Part shown: positions 1-9,363 of the stretch, one piece after another
Layout of the letters: each line of letters opens with the position of its first letter
Position numbering within the stretch: position 1 is the stretch's first letter
Source: Salinivirgaceae bacterium
GTDB taxonomy: Bacteria; Bacteroidota; Bacteroidia; Bacteroidales; SZUA-534
Assembly (NCBI GenBank): GCA_024405635.1
Contig: JAKSOL010000008.1
Span: forward strand, 1-64,000
Length of the DNA stretch: 64,000 nucleotides
Reading direction: 5' to 3'
The notes under the pieces: model-generated
What the model was told of the DNA's origin: nothing
The model's input: the letters and a program-made list of their open reading frames with translations, nothing else
Databases searched by the model: none
Position numbers and translations under genes: made by a program

Positions 1-7
1 AGAAACA

Positions 8-400
8 TTAATAGTTTAAAATCCTTAGTTTTTTGAATAATGCACAATGGGTTAGATCTATCTTTTGTGTTGTGACCAACTTTTCTACGAATTTACGAAC
101 ATCTCTATGCCACTCAGTATATTCCTTATAAAAAAGAAAATTACCTTTAGTTGAGTAGTCGTAATTTTTGCACACAAAAGATGGTTTTACAGCAACAAAC
201 TCAACATTCGGTATGGAATTCCGCGATGTCCATTCTTCCATTCGCTCAGTATTGCCTATTCGGTGAAAACCATCACAACAACCATATAACACAGTAAGGT
301 GATTATTCTTGCTCATGTGCGTTATATAGTCCCAAGCTACCGCAAATTCAGAACCTTTCCAATTGTTCAGCAGATAGGCTATTACAATTATATTTTTCAT
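8..400 (-). pseudogene. Truncated family-4-like glycosyltransferase (N-terminal part only)
   Basis: This 130-codon frame opens like a polysaccharide-locus glycosyltransferase: MKNIIVIAYLLNNWKGSEF, then a Rossmann-like first half and an IDLTH segment at about residue 113. Relatives of this type run to about 380-420 residues and normally continue after that segment with an acceptor-domain motif. Here the frame goes into unrelated sequence and stops near the window edge. It is the last gene of the minus-strand capsule operon, 9 bp after the pyruvyl transferase. Either the gene is broken by deletion or frameshift, or the remainder lies in another frame outside the window. The family call rests only on the N-terminus. 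Confidence 0.55.
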
Positions 401-409
401 GAGTATAGT

Positions 410-1528
410 TTATTCAATTAAAGATCTCAAAATTGTAGTGGATTTACTCCTCTCTTGCCTTAATATCATATTGACAGCATCATACTCTATAGGATGACTT
501 GTAATGGCTTCATAATCTTCATAATCTGAAACAATACGGTTTTTAAGATTAGTAAGTTCCAAGATACTCTGATTTCTTGCACTTGTTGCATTTAATGGCA
601 GTAATTCCACGAACTGTACATTTAAGTTGATTGCGAAACATGTACCATGGAAAGAATCTGTCAGCATATAGGTAGCATTCTTGATAAGAGCAAGAAATTC
701 ACTAACATCTGGACAACAGATAAACCTTCCACCATTGTGTGCCTGATGAAGGAAAGGGTTAACTCTTATAAGCTCCATATTGTGAGCCTTTGCAAATCTA
801 AGGGCGTAAGCAGAATGCTCGGGATAATTGTGGATAAGGTATAGCAGAATATATTTTTTACCTCTATATTTATCGTCAGTGTTCTTGGTTATTAATATTT
901 TTCCCCATTCCTCCTTATTCAGCAGAAGAGTAGGATCAAGAACCTGACCAACACAATTTGAGAGTCCCCAGTCCTGCATCATCATTACTGCAGAATCTTC
1001 TCTTACAGCTATCTTATCATACTTCGAAAGCATCTCTTTATATGCCTTTTCTGTATCAGCATCAAACTTGGTTTTTCCAAAACTGCCTGCATACGACACT
1101 TTCTTTCTGCCGTCCTTCACAAAGTCAAGGAAATAAGCTTTGTCATAATGCCCATTCATAGTTGGCCCCCAAACCTGATCACTGCCGGTCATGTATAAAT
1201 CAGCATCCAAATCACGTAAAGATTCATAACAACTGATACGTTTTGTCATTTTTAGCCAACGTTTACGCATCTTGTCGAACTTTACTTGTGCATACTTTTC
1301 TATCGGGTAACGTATAAGTATGTATGCAAGTTTCTTTAAAGGGTTGCTAAATCTAGCCTTTTGTTGCAACTGAGTCAGCACCATAGACAAACCTCTTTCG
1401 TCTTTTCGCTGGTAATCTATGATCTTAGCTGTATGCCCTAAGTTCTCCAACGCCTTAATAGTCGCAATGCTTTGCAACAAAGAACCATAATTAGACGGCC
1501 CATGACGGGTAATTACCTTTATATTCAT
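410..1528 (-). CDS. Polysaccharide pyruvyl transferase family protein
   Basis: The 372-residue protein fits the PS_pyruv_trans family (PF04230, WcaK/CsaB type), which adds ketal pyruvate to surface sugars from phosphoenolpyruvate. Visible hallmarks are the start ITRHGPSNYGSLLQS, the segment DLYMTGSDQVWGP near residue 110 and the C-terminal TDSFHGTCFAINL near residues 288-300. Length is normal for the family. Its ATG overlaps the stop of the iron-sulfur protein gene upstream by 4 bp, so the two are probably translationally coupled. Members of this family in capsule loci often sit beside FrhB-like proteins, as here. The acceptor sugar cannot be read from the sequence. Confidence 0.9.
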   Translation of the reverse strand: MNIKVITRHGPSNYGSLLQSIATIKALENLGHTAKIIDYQRKDERGLSMVLTQLQQKARFSNPLKKLAYILIRYPIEKYAQVKFDKMRKRWLKMTKRISCYESLRDLDADLYMTGSDQVWGPTMNGHYDKAYFLDFVKDGRKKVSYAGSFGKTKFDADTEKAYKEMLSKYDKIAVREDSAVMMMQDWGLSNCVGQVLDPTLLLNKEEWGKILITKNTDDKYRGKKYILLYLIHNYPEHSAYALRFAKAHNMELIRVNPFLHQAHNGGRFICCPDVSEFLALIKNATYMLTDSFHGTCFAINLNVQFVELLPLNATSARNQSILELTNLKNRIVSDYEDYEAITSHPIEYDAVNMILRQERSKSTTILRSLIE

Positions 1529-2724
1529 ATTATGTTCTTTAATATTTTATCTCTTTTTTTCGGAATGACTTTATTTAATACTCTATAAAAAATAAATGGC
1601 ATTCGCGGAGTTAATTCAAGTATTCTTTCTATGAATCGCCTTTGTTTTATCTCTGCATCACCTGCAGCCTTAATAATAGCAGAAACCTCATCACCCTTGA
1701 AGTAGGGCACCAATGCACGTTTTCTCCATATGTCCCCTTCTCCTAGAGCTGGTCGTACCTCTTCGTAAGTTTTAGGTTCAGCCACAAGATTAGGAATACT
1801 CTTAATGAGATTCGCACCATTATACGTGTGGATAGTCACCAGCGTTTCTCCTAGATCATTTTGCGTACGAATAGCCCAAGGGTCCATTAAGGTAATGTCG
1901 GCCCCCACCTCCATACCGAACGGGTCTCCACAGATGTCACAACCAGGGACACACCACAATCTTCTTCCAAAAGGCAAACCGGCCGCCTTCTCCCATGCTA
2001 TGGACTTATCATTAATCCTCACGACTCCCGGCCAGCCAGTTCCACGATATTGGGATTTGAAGGTGTATGGTGCTTCCACACTCGTTCCAAGAAGTTTGGA
2101 TAGGAATTTTGTAGAACCAAGAGTCTTCTGTTGCTTGCAGAAGATACATACTTTTATTAGTTCCTCATATTTACCCTTTAGCGCCTTTTCGAGTGCATAC
2201 AACTGGCAACTAGTACCAACGAGCATCAATCGTTTTACCTTCTGGACTTTCCCTATTTCTGTACATGCCATTATAGAGTGATATACAGAGTTGGGAATAT
2301 CATCGTAAGTTGGGATATTGTCTTTTGTATAAAACTCACCAATAGCAGAAGGATATTGATCAAGTTTTCTCAAAGAATAAACTCCATCAACAAATCCACT
2401 TTTCAAACTCTCAATAATAATTGTTTTACAAGCTCCCCCCGAGGAACAATTATGTCGGATGGTTAAATCCTCATTATAAGCAAGAAAATATTTTTCCCGT
2501 TTAAAGTTTAAAAGATAATCTTTTTGCAAAGAACGATTCGCGGGACAAACATTAACACATTTACAACAAGCTACACACTTGTCAGAATCAATCATAATAT
2601 TTTTTGTTCCGTCTTGTCTATTATAAAAAGAAATTGCCTCTTTGTGGCAGATAGAAAGACAGCCCCCACATTGTTGGCAATAGTTATATAAAAACTTTAC
2701 ACGACCTTCAGATACTTTCAACAT
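1525..2724 (-). CDS. FrhB-like coenzyme F420 hydrogenase/dehydrogenase beta-subunit family protein, 2x[4Fe-4S]
   Basis: A 399-residue protein. The N-terminus is a bacterial-ferredoxin-type domain with two complete cluster motifs: C16-C19-C22-C26 and C50-C53-C56-C60 followed by Pro. The rest matches the FrhB_FdhB N- and C-terminal domains (PF04422/PF04432), with CGDPFGMEVGADITLMDPW near residue 270. Family members bind flavin and pass electrons, but Bacteroidota do not generally make F420, so the electron carrier is unknown. It lies 2 bp after a glycosyltransferase and overlaps the pyruvyl transferase. This pairing recurs in capsule clusters and suggests a redox modification of a sugar or of the pyruvyl group; that role is inference. 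Confidence 0.88.
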   Translation of the reverse strand: MLKVSEGRVKFLYNYCQQCGGCLSICHKEAISFYNRQDGTKNIMIDSDKCVACCKCVNVCPANRSLQKDYLLNFKREKYFLAYNEDLTIRHNCSSGGACKTIIIESLKSGFVDGVYSLRKLDQYPSAIGEFYTKDNIPTYDDIPNSVYHSIMACTEIGKVQKVKRLMLVGTSCQLYALEKALKGKYEELIKVCIFCKQQKTLGSTKFLSKLLGTSVEAPYTFKSQYRGTGWPGVVRINDKSIAWEKAAGLPFGRRLWCVPGCDICGDPFGMEVGADITLMDPWAIRTQNDLGETLVTIHTYNGANLIKSIPNLVAEPKTYEEVRPALGEGDIWRKRALVPYFKGDEVSAIIKAAGDAEIKQRRFIERILELTPRMPFIFYRVLNKVIPKKRDKILKNII

Positions 2725-2726
2725 AA

Positions 2727-3779
2727 CTACTTATGTGCCAATATTTTGTTATACATATTTAAGTATTTATCGGCAGTAATTCTTACATTAAAATTCTCAT
2801 ACACATAAGTACACGCTTTTTCCAATCTAGTAATGTCGGTATCACGATTATAAATGTCATATAATTTTTTACATAAATCAGACACATCACCAGTAACAAA
2901 GACATCTGCTAACTCTCCATCTTTTATTACCTCTAATGGCCCTTTTTGATCAGACGTGAGTACAAGAACCTTTGCAGCCATCGCCTCAACAATAGACAAT
3001 CCAAAGCCTTCGTTTCTAGAAGCAAGTATAAATAAATCATAATCACATATATGATCATATATATATTCTCGTGATTTATTACCCATCATAAAAACATGAT
3101 CTTCCAGATGTTTGTCATGAATCAAACTTGTCAGATATTCCTCAGATTCTCCTCCTCCAATAATTGTATAAGTAATATTAATTTTAGGATTATCAGATAT
3201 TAGGCTACTAATAGCATCAATAACCAAATCCTGCCCCTTAACTTTATGTTGTAACCGGCTAACTTGTACAATATTTAAGGCTTCGCCTCTTAAGCGAAAG
3301 GTTTTCTTTTTTAAAACCTTATCCACATTTATACCATTATAAATGGTTTCAACTAAATATTTCGGATTTTGTGACAACGTGTAATTACGAACAGATTCGG
3401 AAATTGAAATTAAAGCATCCATTTGACAATAGTCTGCATTGTCACTCATACAACTATGAATCGTTCTCACAAATTTCCCTTTCACCCAAATCCATTTTTT
3501 CAATAATGGCATATGAAGATGTATAATATCCGGCCTTTCACAAAAAAGGACAAAATTCATTTTTAAAAAGGGTAATGGATTTTTACTGCCCAATTCTCTT
3601 TTATAAAGGTGGATCTCTACATTTTTTGGTATTCTATTAAGAATATCAATGTTTATAAGGTTGTTTATAACATGCAATGATATTGTATTACCTAAAATAG
3701 ATTGGTAATGGATAATATCAGTTAACATGTTTTCCGTTCCACCATTTTCAAATCCCCAAACGATATGAGCTACTTTCAT
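2727..3779 (-). CDS. Glycosyltransferase family 4 (GT-B)
   Basis: The 350-residue protein has the GT4 layout. The acceptor-domain glycine loop is GFENGGTENML near residues 9-19. The nucleotide-sugar domain starts around IVQVSRLQHKVKGQDL near residue 170. The conserved E-x7-E element NEGFGLSIVEAMAAK lies near residues 259-273. It would transfer one sugar from a nucleotide donor to the undecaprenyl-linked repeat unit on the cytoplasmic face. Its start overlaps the upstream GT2 stop by 4 bp, and it ends 2 bp before the FrhB-like gene, so it is inside one transcription unit. Donor and linkage are not predictable. Confidence 0.9.
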   Translation of the reverse strand: MKVAHIVWGFENGGTENMLTDIIHYQSILGNTISLHVINNLINIDILNRIPKNVEIHLYKRELGSKNPLPFLKMNFVLFCERPDIIHLHMPLLKKWIWVKGKFVRTIHSCMSDNADYCQMDALISISESVRNYTLSQNPKYLVETIYNGINVDKVLKKKTFRLRGEALNIVQVSRLQHKVKGQDLVIDAISSLISDNPKINITYTIIGGGESEEYLTSLIHDKHLEDHVFMMGNKSREYIYDHICDYDLFILASRNEGFGLSIVEAMAAKVLVLTSDQKGPLEVIKDGELADVFVTGDVSDLCKKLYDIYNRDTDITRLEKACTYVYENFNVRITADKYLNMYNKILAHK

Positions 3780-4585
3780 TTTTTATCTAGTTGAATATCA
3801 TATCCTTCCTTACGTAAACGAGACACTTCTATATTGCGACTTTTCTCTTCACTCATCAAATGTTTCTTAACCCAACGTTTAACATCAACCGTAAAGAACC
3901 ACCATTCAAGTCTTAGTTTTTTCTTCCAATTATTATTGTCCCCCCTAATCTTTAAACTTTCTCTTTGCGAACGCTTATAATTAACATTTGATGTACCATC
4001 ACAACAGTCAAAATTAGCAACGAGTATAGGTATGTATTGGAACTTTACGTGATTCTTTAGAACTGCTTGATAAAAGAAATTATAATCTGCAGAAGATTTA
4101 TATTGAAGATCAAATAAATTTAACTTATGGTAACTTAATTGAGTAAAAGCTGCTTGATGATAAGCAGGCATACGCTCTGAAGCTTTTTCAATAGATGGAG
4201 GGCAAGCGCGATATCTATAACCTTTTGCGATTTTCATTATGTCACCATGCGCTACAATTGTATCATCTTCTATTTGTTCTACTATGCGTCGAATTACATC
4301 ACTTGCACAAAAACTATCACCAGCATTCATAAAGTTAATATAATCGCCAGTTGCAACCATTATAGCTTTATTCATAGCATCGTATAATCCATTATCTGGC
4401 TCACTTACCCAATAAGTTATATTCTCTGCATATTTTTTAATAACATCAATAGTCCCATCGATACTAGCTCCATCTATTATAATATATTCAATATTAGGAT
4501 AATCCTGACATATCACCGAGAGGATGGTTTCTTCTATAACTTTAACACAATTATATGTGACTGTTACTACTGTGATTTTTTTCAT
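3776..4585 (-). CDS. Glycosyltransferase family 2 (GT-A)
   Basis: A GT2 enzyme resembling WcaA/SpsA-type sugar transferases. It has the start ITVVTVTYNCVKVIEETI, the donor-binding IIIDGASIDGTIDVI and the element NFMNAGDSF, which takes the place of the metal-binding DxD. I chose the internal ATG at 4585 because family members begin directly with the first beta strand; an upstream in-frame ATG at 4612 would add nine residues. The protein is about 269 residues, a normal length for single-domain capsule GT2 enzymes. It follows the wzy-like gene and overlaps the next gene by 4 bp. Specificity is unknown. Confidence 0.88.
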   Translation of the reverse strand: MKKITVVTVTYNCVKVIEETILSVICQDYPNIEYIIIDGASIDGTIDVIKKYAENITYWVSEPDNGLYDAMNKAIMVATGDYINFMNAGDSFCASDVIRRIVEQIEDDTIVAHGDIMKIAKGYRYRACPPSIEKASERMPAYHQAAFTQLSYHKLNLFDLQYKSSADYNFFYQAVLKNHVKFQYIPILVANFDCCDGTSNVNYKRSQRESLKIRGDNNNWKKKLRLEWWFFTVDVKRWVKKHLMSEEKSRNIEVSRLRKEGYDIQLDKK

Positions 4586-4633
4586 TGACTTAAAATCTAC
4601 GCTTTTCTTCAAACATTAGCTGAATACTTGTTC

Positions 4634-5926
4634 TTATTCAACACAATACGTTTCTTGTTCTTCTACCTTTGACATTACTCCAAGTAAAATACAAATTACA
4701 AAATAACTATCTGCTTGCTCAAAAAAAGCGCTTGAAAAAGATGCTATAAAATAAAATAGCGCAATTGGCGCCATAACAATATATTCATCTTTTCGTTTTA
4801 CAGAATTCGCAAAGAGAAGTATATAGAAATACAAGTATAATAATATACCCACAAAACCATAACGTAATGTGATTGGCACCCATGTAATATCGCCACTTTC
4901 AATCATGCACATTTCATAAATTTGATTGCTCGTTCCTAGATAAAAATTGAATATATTATTAGGCGACCCTTCATGTATTGCACCTACACCAAAAATTATT
5001 TTATCTGGATTATCCCAAAGATATTCTACCCGTTCTGCCAACATAGACAGTCTATAAGCAAAAGTGCCATTTTCTGCATTAATATTGCTTTTTGGATTAA
5101 GAAAATCACCAGATAGAATATTCTCCATATCTCTATGACTATCTGCTTTTGAAAATGAGTCTTTCTTGTCTATTGCATTCAAAATAATAGGTAATACTAC
5201 AATAGCAATTGTCGCATACCTTAGGACCAGTTTTCTATCTGTCCTTTGGAGAAATAATAGAAGCCCAGCACAAATAACAAAACCGTAAAGCCATGTGCGC
5301 ACAAATGATAAAATAAGAATACCTAGAAAAAACACTAAAAAAATATTCTTATATCTAATGTTAATATATTTTGTCAAACAACAGAATATAAAAACAAAGG
5401 TAAACACAGGCAAGGTACATGAATATACATTCTCTTTATCCAATGGATGAACATTTGGTAAAAAATCTACTCCTACAAACTCAAGATAAAAAAAAACGCC
5501 ATCTACAACTGTAATAACAAACGCCACCTTAAGAAATTTAGAAATCGCCGCAAATGGAATAGTTCGTATCACAAACATAAATGATATCAATGCTGGAATG
5601 CGTAACACCTTAAGAGTAAAGCTTATACTTTCAGCTTTAATAACAATGGTATATATAAATTGAAAACATATATATAACAATATTAAAACACTATACTTAT
5701 AATATTTATCTTTTGGTATACTAGAAATTATATTAATGTTCAACATCAATATGGCAAATGTGCATACAAGCGCCACATCTGTTGGCCTTATACCTTCGAG
5801 TTCCGATGGAAAAAACATAAACATGTTTGTAAACAAAGCCATAAAGCACATTAAACAGGAAACAAACCTCCTACACTGATATGCAATAATGGCGATGATA
5901 CCTATTATTAAATATACTGCTGTCAC
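4634..5926 (-). CDS. O-antigen/capsule polymerase-like polytopic membrane protein (Wzy role)
   Basis: The 430-residue protein is almost entirely hydrophobic, with roughly ten to twelve predicted membrane spans. A long hydrophilic loop in the second half (about residues 255-330) carries the segment GDFLNPKSNINAENGTFAYR. This is the topology of Wzy polymerases, which join undecaprenyl-linked repeat units in the periplasm. Wzy proteins share little sequence, so the call rests on topology, length and position between an acyltransferase and glycosyltransferases in a cluster with a Wzx flippase. It is the only candidate polymerase in the operon. Confidence 0.75.
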   Translation of the reverse strand: MTAVYLIIGIIAIIAYQCRRFVSCLMCFMALFTNMFMFFPSELEGIRPTDVALVCTFAILMLNINIISSIPKDKYYKYSVLILLYICFQFIYTIVIKAESISFTLKVLRIPALISFMFVIRTIPFAAISKFLKVAFVITVVDGVFFYLEFVGVDFLPNVHPLDKENVYSCTLPVFTFVFIFCCLTKYINIRYKNIFLVFFLGILILSFVRTWLYGFVICAGLLLFLQRTDRKLVLRYATIAIVVLPIILNAIDKKDSFSKADSHRDMENILSGDFLNPKSNINAENGTFAYRLSMLAERVEYLWDNPDKIIFGVGAIHEGSPNNIFNFYLGTSNQIYEMCMIESGDITWVPITLRYGFVGILLYLYFYILLFANSVKRKDEYIVMAPIALFYFIASFSSAFFEQADSYFVICILLGVMSKVEEQETYCVE

Positions 5927-6068
5927 AATATTCCTTTTTTGAATTTTTCAATCACCTCACACATTTGTTTCCTAATGAGTGTATTTTTAATAACACTATA
6001 TTGTATAGGAAATATATCGTTAATAAAATAGCGACTATATTCTGTATTATTCTACCATATCAGTAATA

Positions 6069-6761
6069 CTACATATCTTCCTTTTTTGAAAAATATTCTA
6101 TGAACCCATCCATATCGCACATTAATTCCCAATTTTGGCGAAACCAAGAGATTGGAAAATTCCACCAATTAGATGCAATTAATAAATTCCTTCTTTCTTC
6201 TTCAAATCTATACTTTATATGTTTTGCAGGTACACCACCAACAATACTATACGGTTCAACATCTTTGGTAACTACCGCCCCTGCCAATATAACAGCTCCA
6301 TCTCCAATTGTAATTCCTCCTACAAGAAAAGCATTTTGCCCTATCCATACATCGTTACCTATTATAGTAAGATCCTTTTCTTCTTGAAACATCATTTTTT
6401 TAGCAAAAGTTTCTCCACATTGCCTTCTCGTTGAATAAAACATTGGAGACATAGAAACAAATGGTTCATACAAAGGATGTACACCTTTGTTTGTTTCAAC
6501 ATGTGGTGCTATTGATGTAAATCTACCAATGTGCGCTTCAATCTTACAGTTATCCCCTATATATGTACCATATCCCATAGAACCAACAAACCAACAATCT
6601 TTACCTATTTTATTAGCCCCCTCAAAAGTAGACCTACTATCTATTTTTGATGAATATGCTACAATCAACTTCCCTCGCCATTTGTATCTGACAATAATAT
6701 ACACTAGGAAGTGATATATACGTGGCAAACAATTTCTAATAAACCTTTTTACAAATTCCAT
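6069..6761 (-). CDS. Hexapeptide-repeat acyltransferase (CatB/LbetaH family)
   Basis: A 230-residue left-handed beta-helix protein. Imperfect hexapeptide repeats run from about residue 40, and the C-terminal part is typical of CatB/xenobiotic acetyltransferases: GNDVWIGQNAFLVGG, GDGAVILAGAVVTKDV and YSIVGGVPAKHI. These enzymes move an acetyl group from acetyl-CoA, and in capsule loci they usually O- or N-acetylate a sugar. The expected active-site His is the one in IEAHIGRFTSIAPHVE or nearby. A 142-bp gap precedes the wzy-like gene and a 125-bp gap separates it from the flippase, looser spacing than the rest of the operon. The acceptor is unknown. Confidence 0.88.
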   Translation of the reverse strand: MEFVKRFIRNCLPRIYHFLVYIIVRYKWRGKLIVAYSSKIDSRSTFEGANKIGKDCWFVGSMGYGTYIGDNCKIEAHIGRFTSIAPHVETNKGVHPLYEPFVSMSPMFYSTRRQCGETFAKKMMFQEEKDLTIIGNDVWIGQNAFLVGGITIGDGAVILAGAVVTKDVEPYSIVGGVPAKHIKYRFEEERRNLLIASNWWNFPISWFRQNWELMCDMDGFIEYFSKKEDM

Positions 6762-6886
6762 TTTTAACTATTTATCACTTGTATTAGATGTTAGACAAAG
6801 ACATCCATACCTATATGTAAATAACTCAACATAAACTTTATTTGAATTATAAAAAAAATAGAAGTTTAATAGCTATTATTCTCATT

Positions 6887-8236
6887 TCATTCCAACCACA
6901 CCCCTACTGCTGTTTTATTCAAGAGTTTTTTCACTTGTATACTCATTACAGTAGCATAAAGCACATTAATAACTATAAGAGATAACAATACTCCATATGC
7001 CCCGACATATTCACCTAAAAAAAGAGACAAAGGTATATGAGCGAACAAACCAACAAGTACTAAATACGACTCCACCTTTATCTTACCCATTCCGACTATC
7101 AATGTACCATTAAGATTCATCCAACAATATACTGAAACATATAAAGCGACCAAACCAGTCATAGCAAATGGTATACTGACCTTATTTCCTATCCATAAGT
7201 CATATATAAAAGGAGATAACAAGGTAATAATAATACACCCAAATAATGATATCAGAAGAATCGTCTGCATCTTCTTTCTCATATTTTTCATCCATTCATA
7301 GTCTTCTCGCGCGTAAGCATCAGTGTATGCTGGCCAAAGGGGAGCTGTAATAATATTATACATCATCATAGCTACACTGAGTAGCTTGTACGCAATGTTA
7401 TAAGCAGTAACCTCATTAGGAGAAGAAACGTTAGATATAAGAATATTGGTACTTTGATATAACACAACTACTTGAATGTTAATAATGAAAAATTTATACC
7501 CTAATCCGAACAATTCTTTTACGTATGATCTATTTATTGTAGCAAAACTTGGGGCAACTTTCTTAAACTTCCCACTAAACAAAACAAATGAGGCAATTAT
7601 TGTAACCAAAATGGGCATGGCAGCCAATGAGAACGCCAAGGCAATAAGCGATGGGGGGCAAGTTTTAGTCAATATGTAAATAATAACCAACGATATAAGG
7701 TTTCCAATAGGAATAAATGTATTTGATAGAGCCACCTTTTGAAAAGCCGCCACCACCGAAACCAACACATTAACCACCATCTGCAAGCATGCCATTGTTA
7801 TAAGAATGTGCATAGTGCACACAATGTCATCAGAGCATTGTGTGCTAACATTCAAAAGCGAGCACCAATCTACCAATGGTATAACAGCCTCCAACACCAA
7901 GCAAACCGGCACAAAAATCAAAACCATCATAAAGTATGTGGTAGAAACCAGCGCTTTGCCCTTTTCCCAATCATCGTGTGCTATGGCTTCAGTAAGCTTG
8001 TTTTTCAAACCTTGCGAGAAGCCAATATCAAGGAAGCACAACCAAGTTAAAATTGAAGAAAGCGTAAGCCAAACACCATACAATTCAGAAGAAACATAAC
8101 CAATAGTAAGAGGCACAAGCGCAAAAGACACAAACATGCTAATGCCCTTTATGCCAAAAGAAGCAATAATATTCTTCTTAACCGTTGCTGAACGCTCAGA
8201 ACCAGAGTTAAGAAATATCGTTAATCTTTGTAACAT
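6887..8236 (-). CDS. Polysaccharide flippase, Wzx/MATE-like
   Basis: A 449-residue membrane protein with about twelve to fourteen spans and the N-terminal signature of the polysaccharide_synt/MVF superfamily: KNIIASFGIKGISMFVSF followed by PLTIGYVSSELYGVW. It would carry the finished lipid-linked repeat unit across the inner membrane. It is the first gene of the minus-strand capsule operon, with a Bacteroidota-type -7 box about 94 bp upstream. A second, broken flippase start lies about 600 bp further upstream, which suggests that this locus has swapped modules. Confidence 0.88.
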   Translation of the reverse strand: MLQRLTIFLNSGSERSATVKKNIIASFGIKGISMFVSFALVPLTIGYVSSELYGVWLTLSSILTWLCFLDIGFSQGLKNKLTEAIAHDDWEKGKALVSTTYFMMVLIFVPVCLVLEAVIPLVDWCSLLNVSTQCSDDIVCTMHILITMACLQMVVNVLVSVVAAFQKVALSNTFIPIGNLISLVIIYILTKTCPPSLIALAFSLAAMPILVTIIASFVLFSGKFKKVAPSFATINRSYVKELFGLGYKFFIINIQVVVLYQSTNILISNVSSPNEVTAYNIAYKLLSVAMMMYNIITAPLWPAYTDAYAREDYEWMKNMRKKMQTILLISLFGCIIITLLSPFIYDLWIGNKVSIPFAMTGLVALYVSVYCWMNLNGTLIVGMGKIKVESYLVLVGLFAHIPLSLFLGEYVGAYGVLLSLIVINVLYATVMSIQVKKLLNKTAVGVWLE

Positions 8237-8329
8237 ATTCTCCTCTCGTTCTTAATTCTTTACTACATTATTTTTTCCCGAATCATTCAGCATCATTTAC
8301 TTGCGTTTGTTCTTCAGTTTGAAAGTCCA

Positions 8330-8337
8330 CAAAAATA
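8330..8337 (-). promoter_or_regulatory. Candidate -7 promoter box of the capsule operon
   Basis: On the minus strand the bases read TATTTTTG, an exact match to the Bacteroidota -7 consensus TAnnTTTG, 94 bp before the flippase ATG. No clear TTTG -33 box lies 19-21 bp upstream. The call is therefore based on one box and position. Confidence 0.35.
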
Positions 8338-8596
8338 AGTAATTATGTAACAAGCATAGCACTCACAACATTCTCTTTCTTGCTATGCGGTGCAATAGTT
8401 GGCAAAATTGCGTTTATTCAACATTGTCTTTTTTGGGGTAATACTTAAATACTCTTCATCCACCTAAACCTGCAATGCCTATTTGCATCTTGTTAACTTT
8501 ACAACAAGTTTAATCTTGACAAGCAATAAGCCAATCGTGCATTGATAAAGGATGTTGACAAAGTTGTTTGAGTCAAATAAAGCTTAGCTTATAAGT

Positions 8597-8629
8597 AAAA
8601 AGGCCGTCTCATATTTAAGACAACTTTTT
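8597..8629. terminator. Imperfect bidirectional terminator-like hairpin
   Basis: An A-tract and a T-tract flank an inverted repeat (GTCT...AGAC core with a short loop). It could end transcription in either direction, for instance that of the flippase remnant reading leftward. The stem has mismatches. Confidence 0.35.
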
Positions 8630-8831
8630 ATTTATGCTCTTATTACAAGATTGCTACTATGGTTGGGCAAAACAATTAAATAAACACATACACAGTTCAT
8701 ACTCTCACTAATAAATCCTACGGGTTTTGTTCGCGTTTGCTACGTGTTTTATATAAAAAACACTTTCTTCCTGTATGTGTTCTTTGTAAAAAACACTTTT
8801 TTGTAAAAAAAGACTGCAAACAATGGACAAA

Positions 8832-9008
8832 CTATTCGAGAGACACGACAGCTCCTACTACATTATAAATACCCATATCTACAACGCCAAGAACCTGCAA
8901 TACTGCCCTTGTCGTATAGAATGATACTCCTAGAAGGAATATCATTCTTAAGTATAACATCGCTGTATTCTTCGCAATTCTTTTATTATTAGTAGTATTA
9001 TCTGACAT
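8832..9008 (-). pseudogene. Remnant of a second polysaccharide flippase (first 58 codons)
   Basis: From the ATG at 9008 the frame reads MSDNTTNNKRIAKNTAMLYL, then RAVLQVLGVVDMGIYNVVG, and stops after VSLE. This is the first-helix region of Wzx-type transporters, where full proteins run to about 480-510 residues. No continuation is visible in the other frames downstream, so it looks like a deletion remnant rather than one frameshift. An open frame extends upstream to 9236, but that part has no family-like features. It differs in sequence from the intact flippase at 6887-8236, so it is not a simple duplicate of it. Confidence 0.7.
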
Positions 9009-9242
9009 TATTATTCTTTTAGTGCATCTATTGAATGTTATAATAATCGTAGATTCAATAAACAATGCAATTTTAAAAATAACGATTAAAGAATTCACTA
9101 TAGGTAGCAGAAAAAGCGCCTTTAGTTCAGCGTAATCTCCCCCCTCGTCACCCTGATAAAAATCAAAAATCACAGAAGTATCAGAGAAATATCGTTCATC
9201 TTCTTCCGCCACCTTAGAGCAACATACATCTATCACACATCC

Positions 9243-9363
9243 ATAATAGAATCATCGGAGAAACATAAGAGAAATATAATAGAACTATCGGAGAATATCA
9301 TAAAACTATCAGAGAGCATCACAGAATTATCGGAGAATTATCAAAGAAAATAGCAGAGAAATT
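9243..9363. repeat. Degenerate tandem repeat, about 20-22 bp unit
   Basis: The motif AGAAcTATCGGAGAAtatcA recurs about five times with substitutions and small length changes, with cores ATCGGAGAA, ATCGGAGAAT, ATCAGAGAGC and ATCGGAGAAT. The surroundings are A-rich and non-coding. A further 11-bp unit (AACCACAATCA) is repeated twice near 9402-9423. Confidence 0.55.

Larger units (their letters stand above)
8237..8831. other. Gene-free AT-rich stretch upstream of the capsule operon
   Basis: About 595 bp between the flippase gene and the flippase remnant. It holds one candidate -7 box and one imperfect terminator-like inverted repeat. I see no reading frame with protein-like composition and no UpxY/UpxZ-type antiterminator gene, which Bacteroides capsule loci often carry at this position. 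Confidence 0.6.

Noticed and set aside
9009-9236. Upstream extension of the flippase remnant frame
   Set aside because: The family similarity begins at the ATG at 9008; the extra residues look like random translation.
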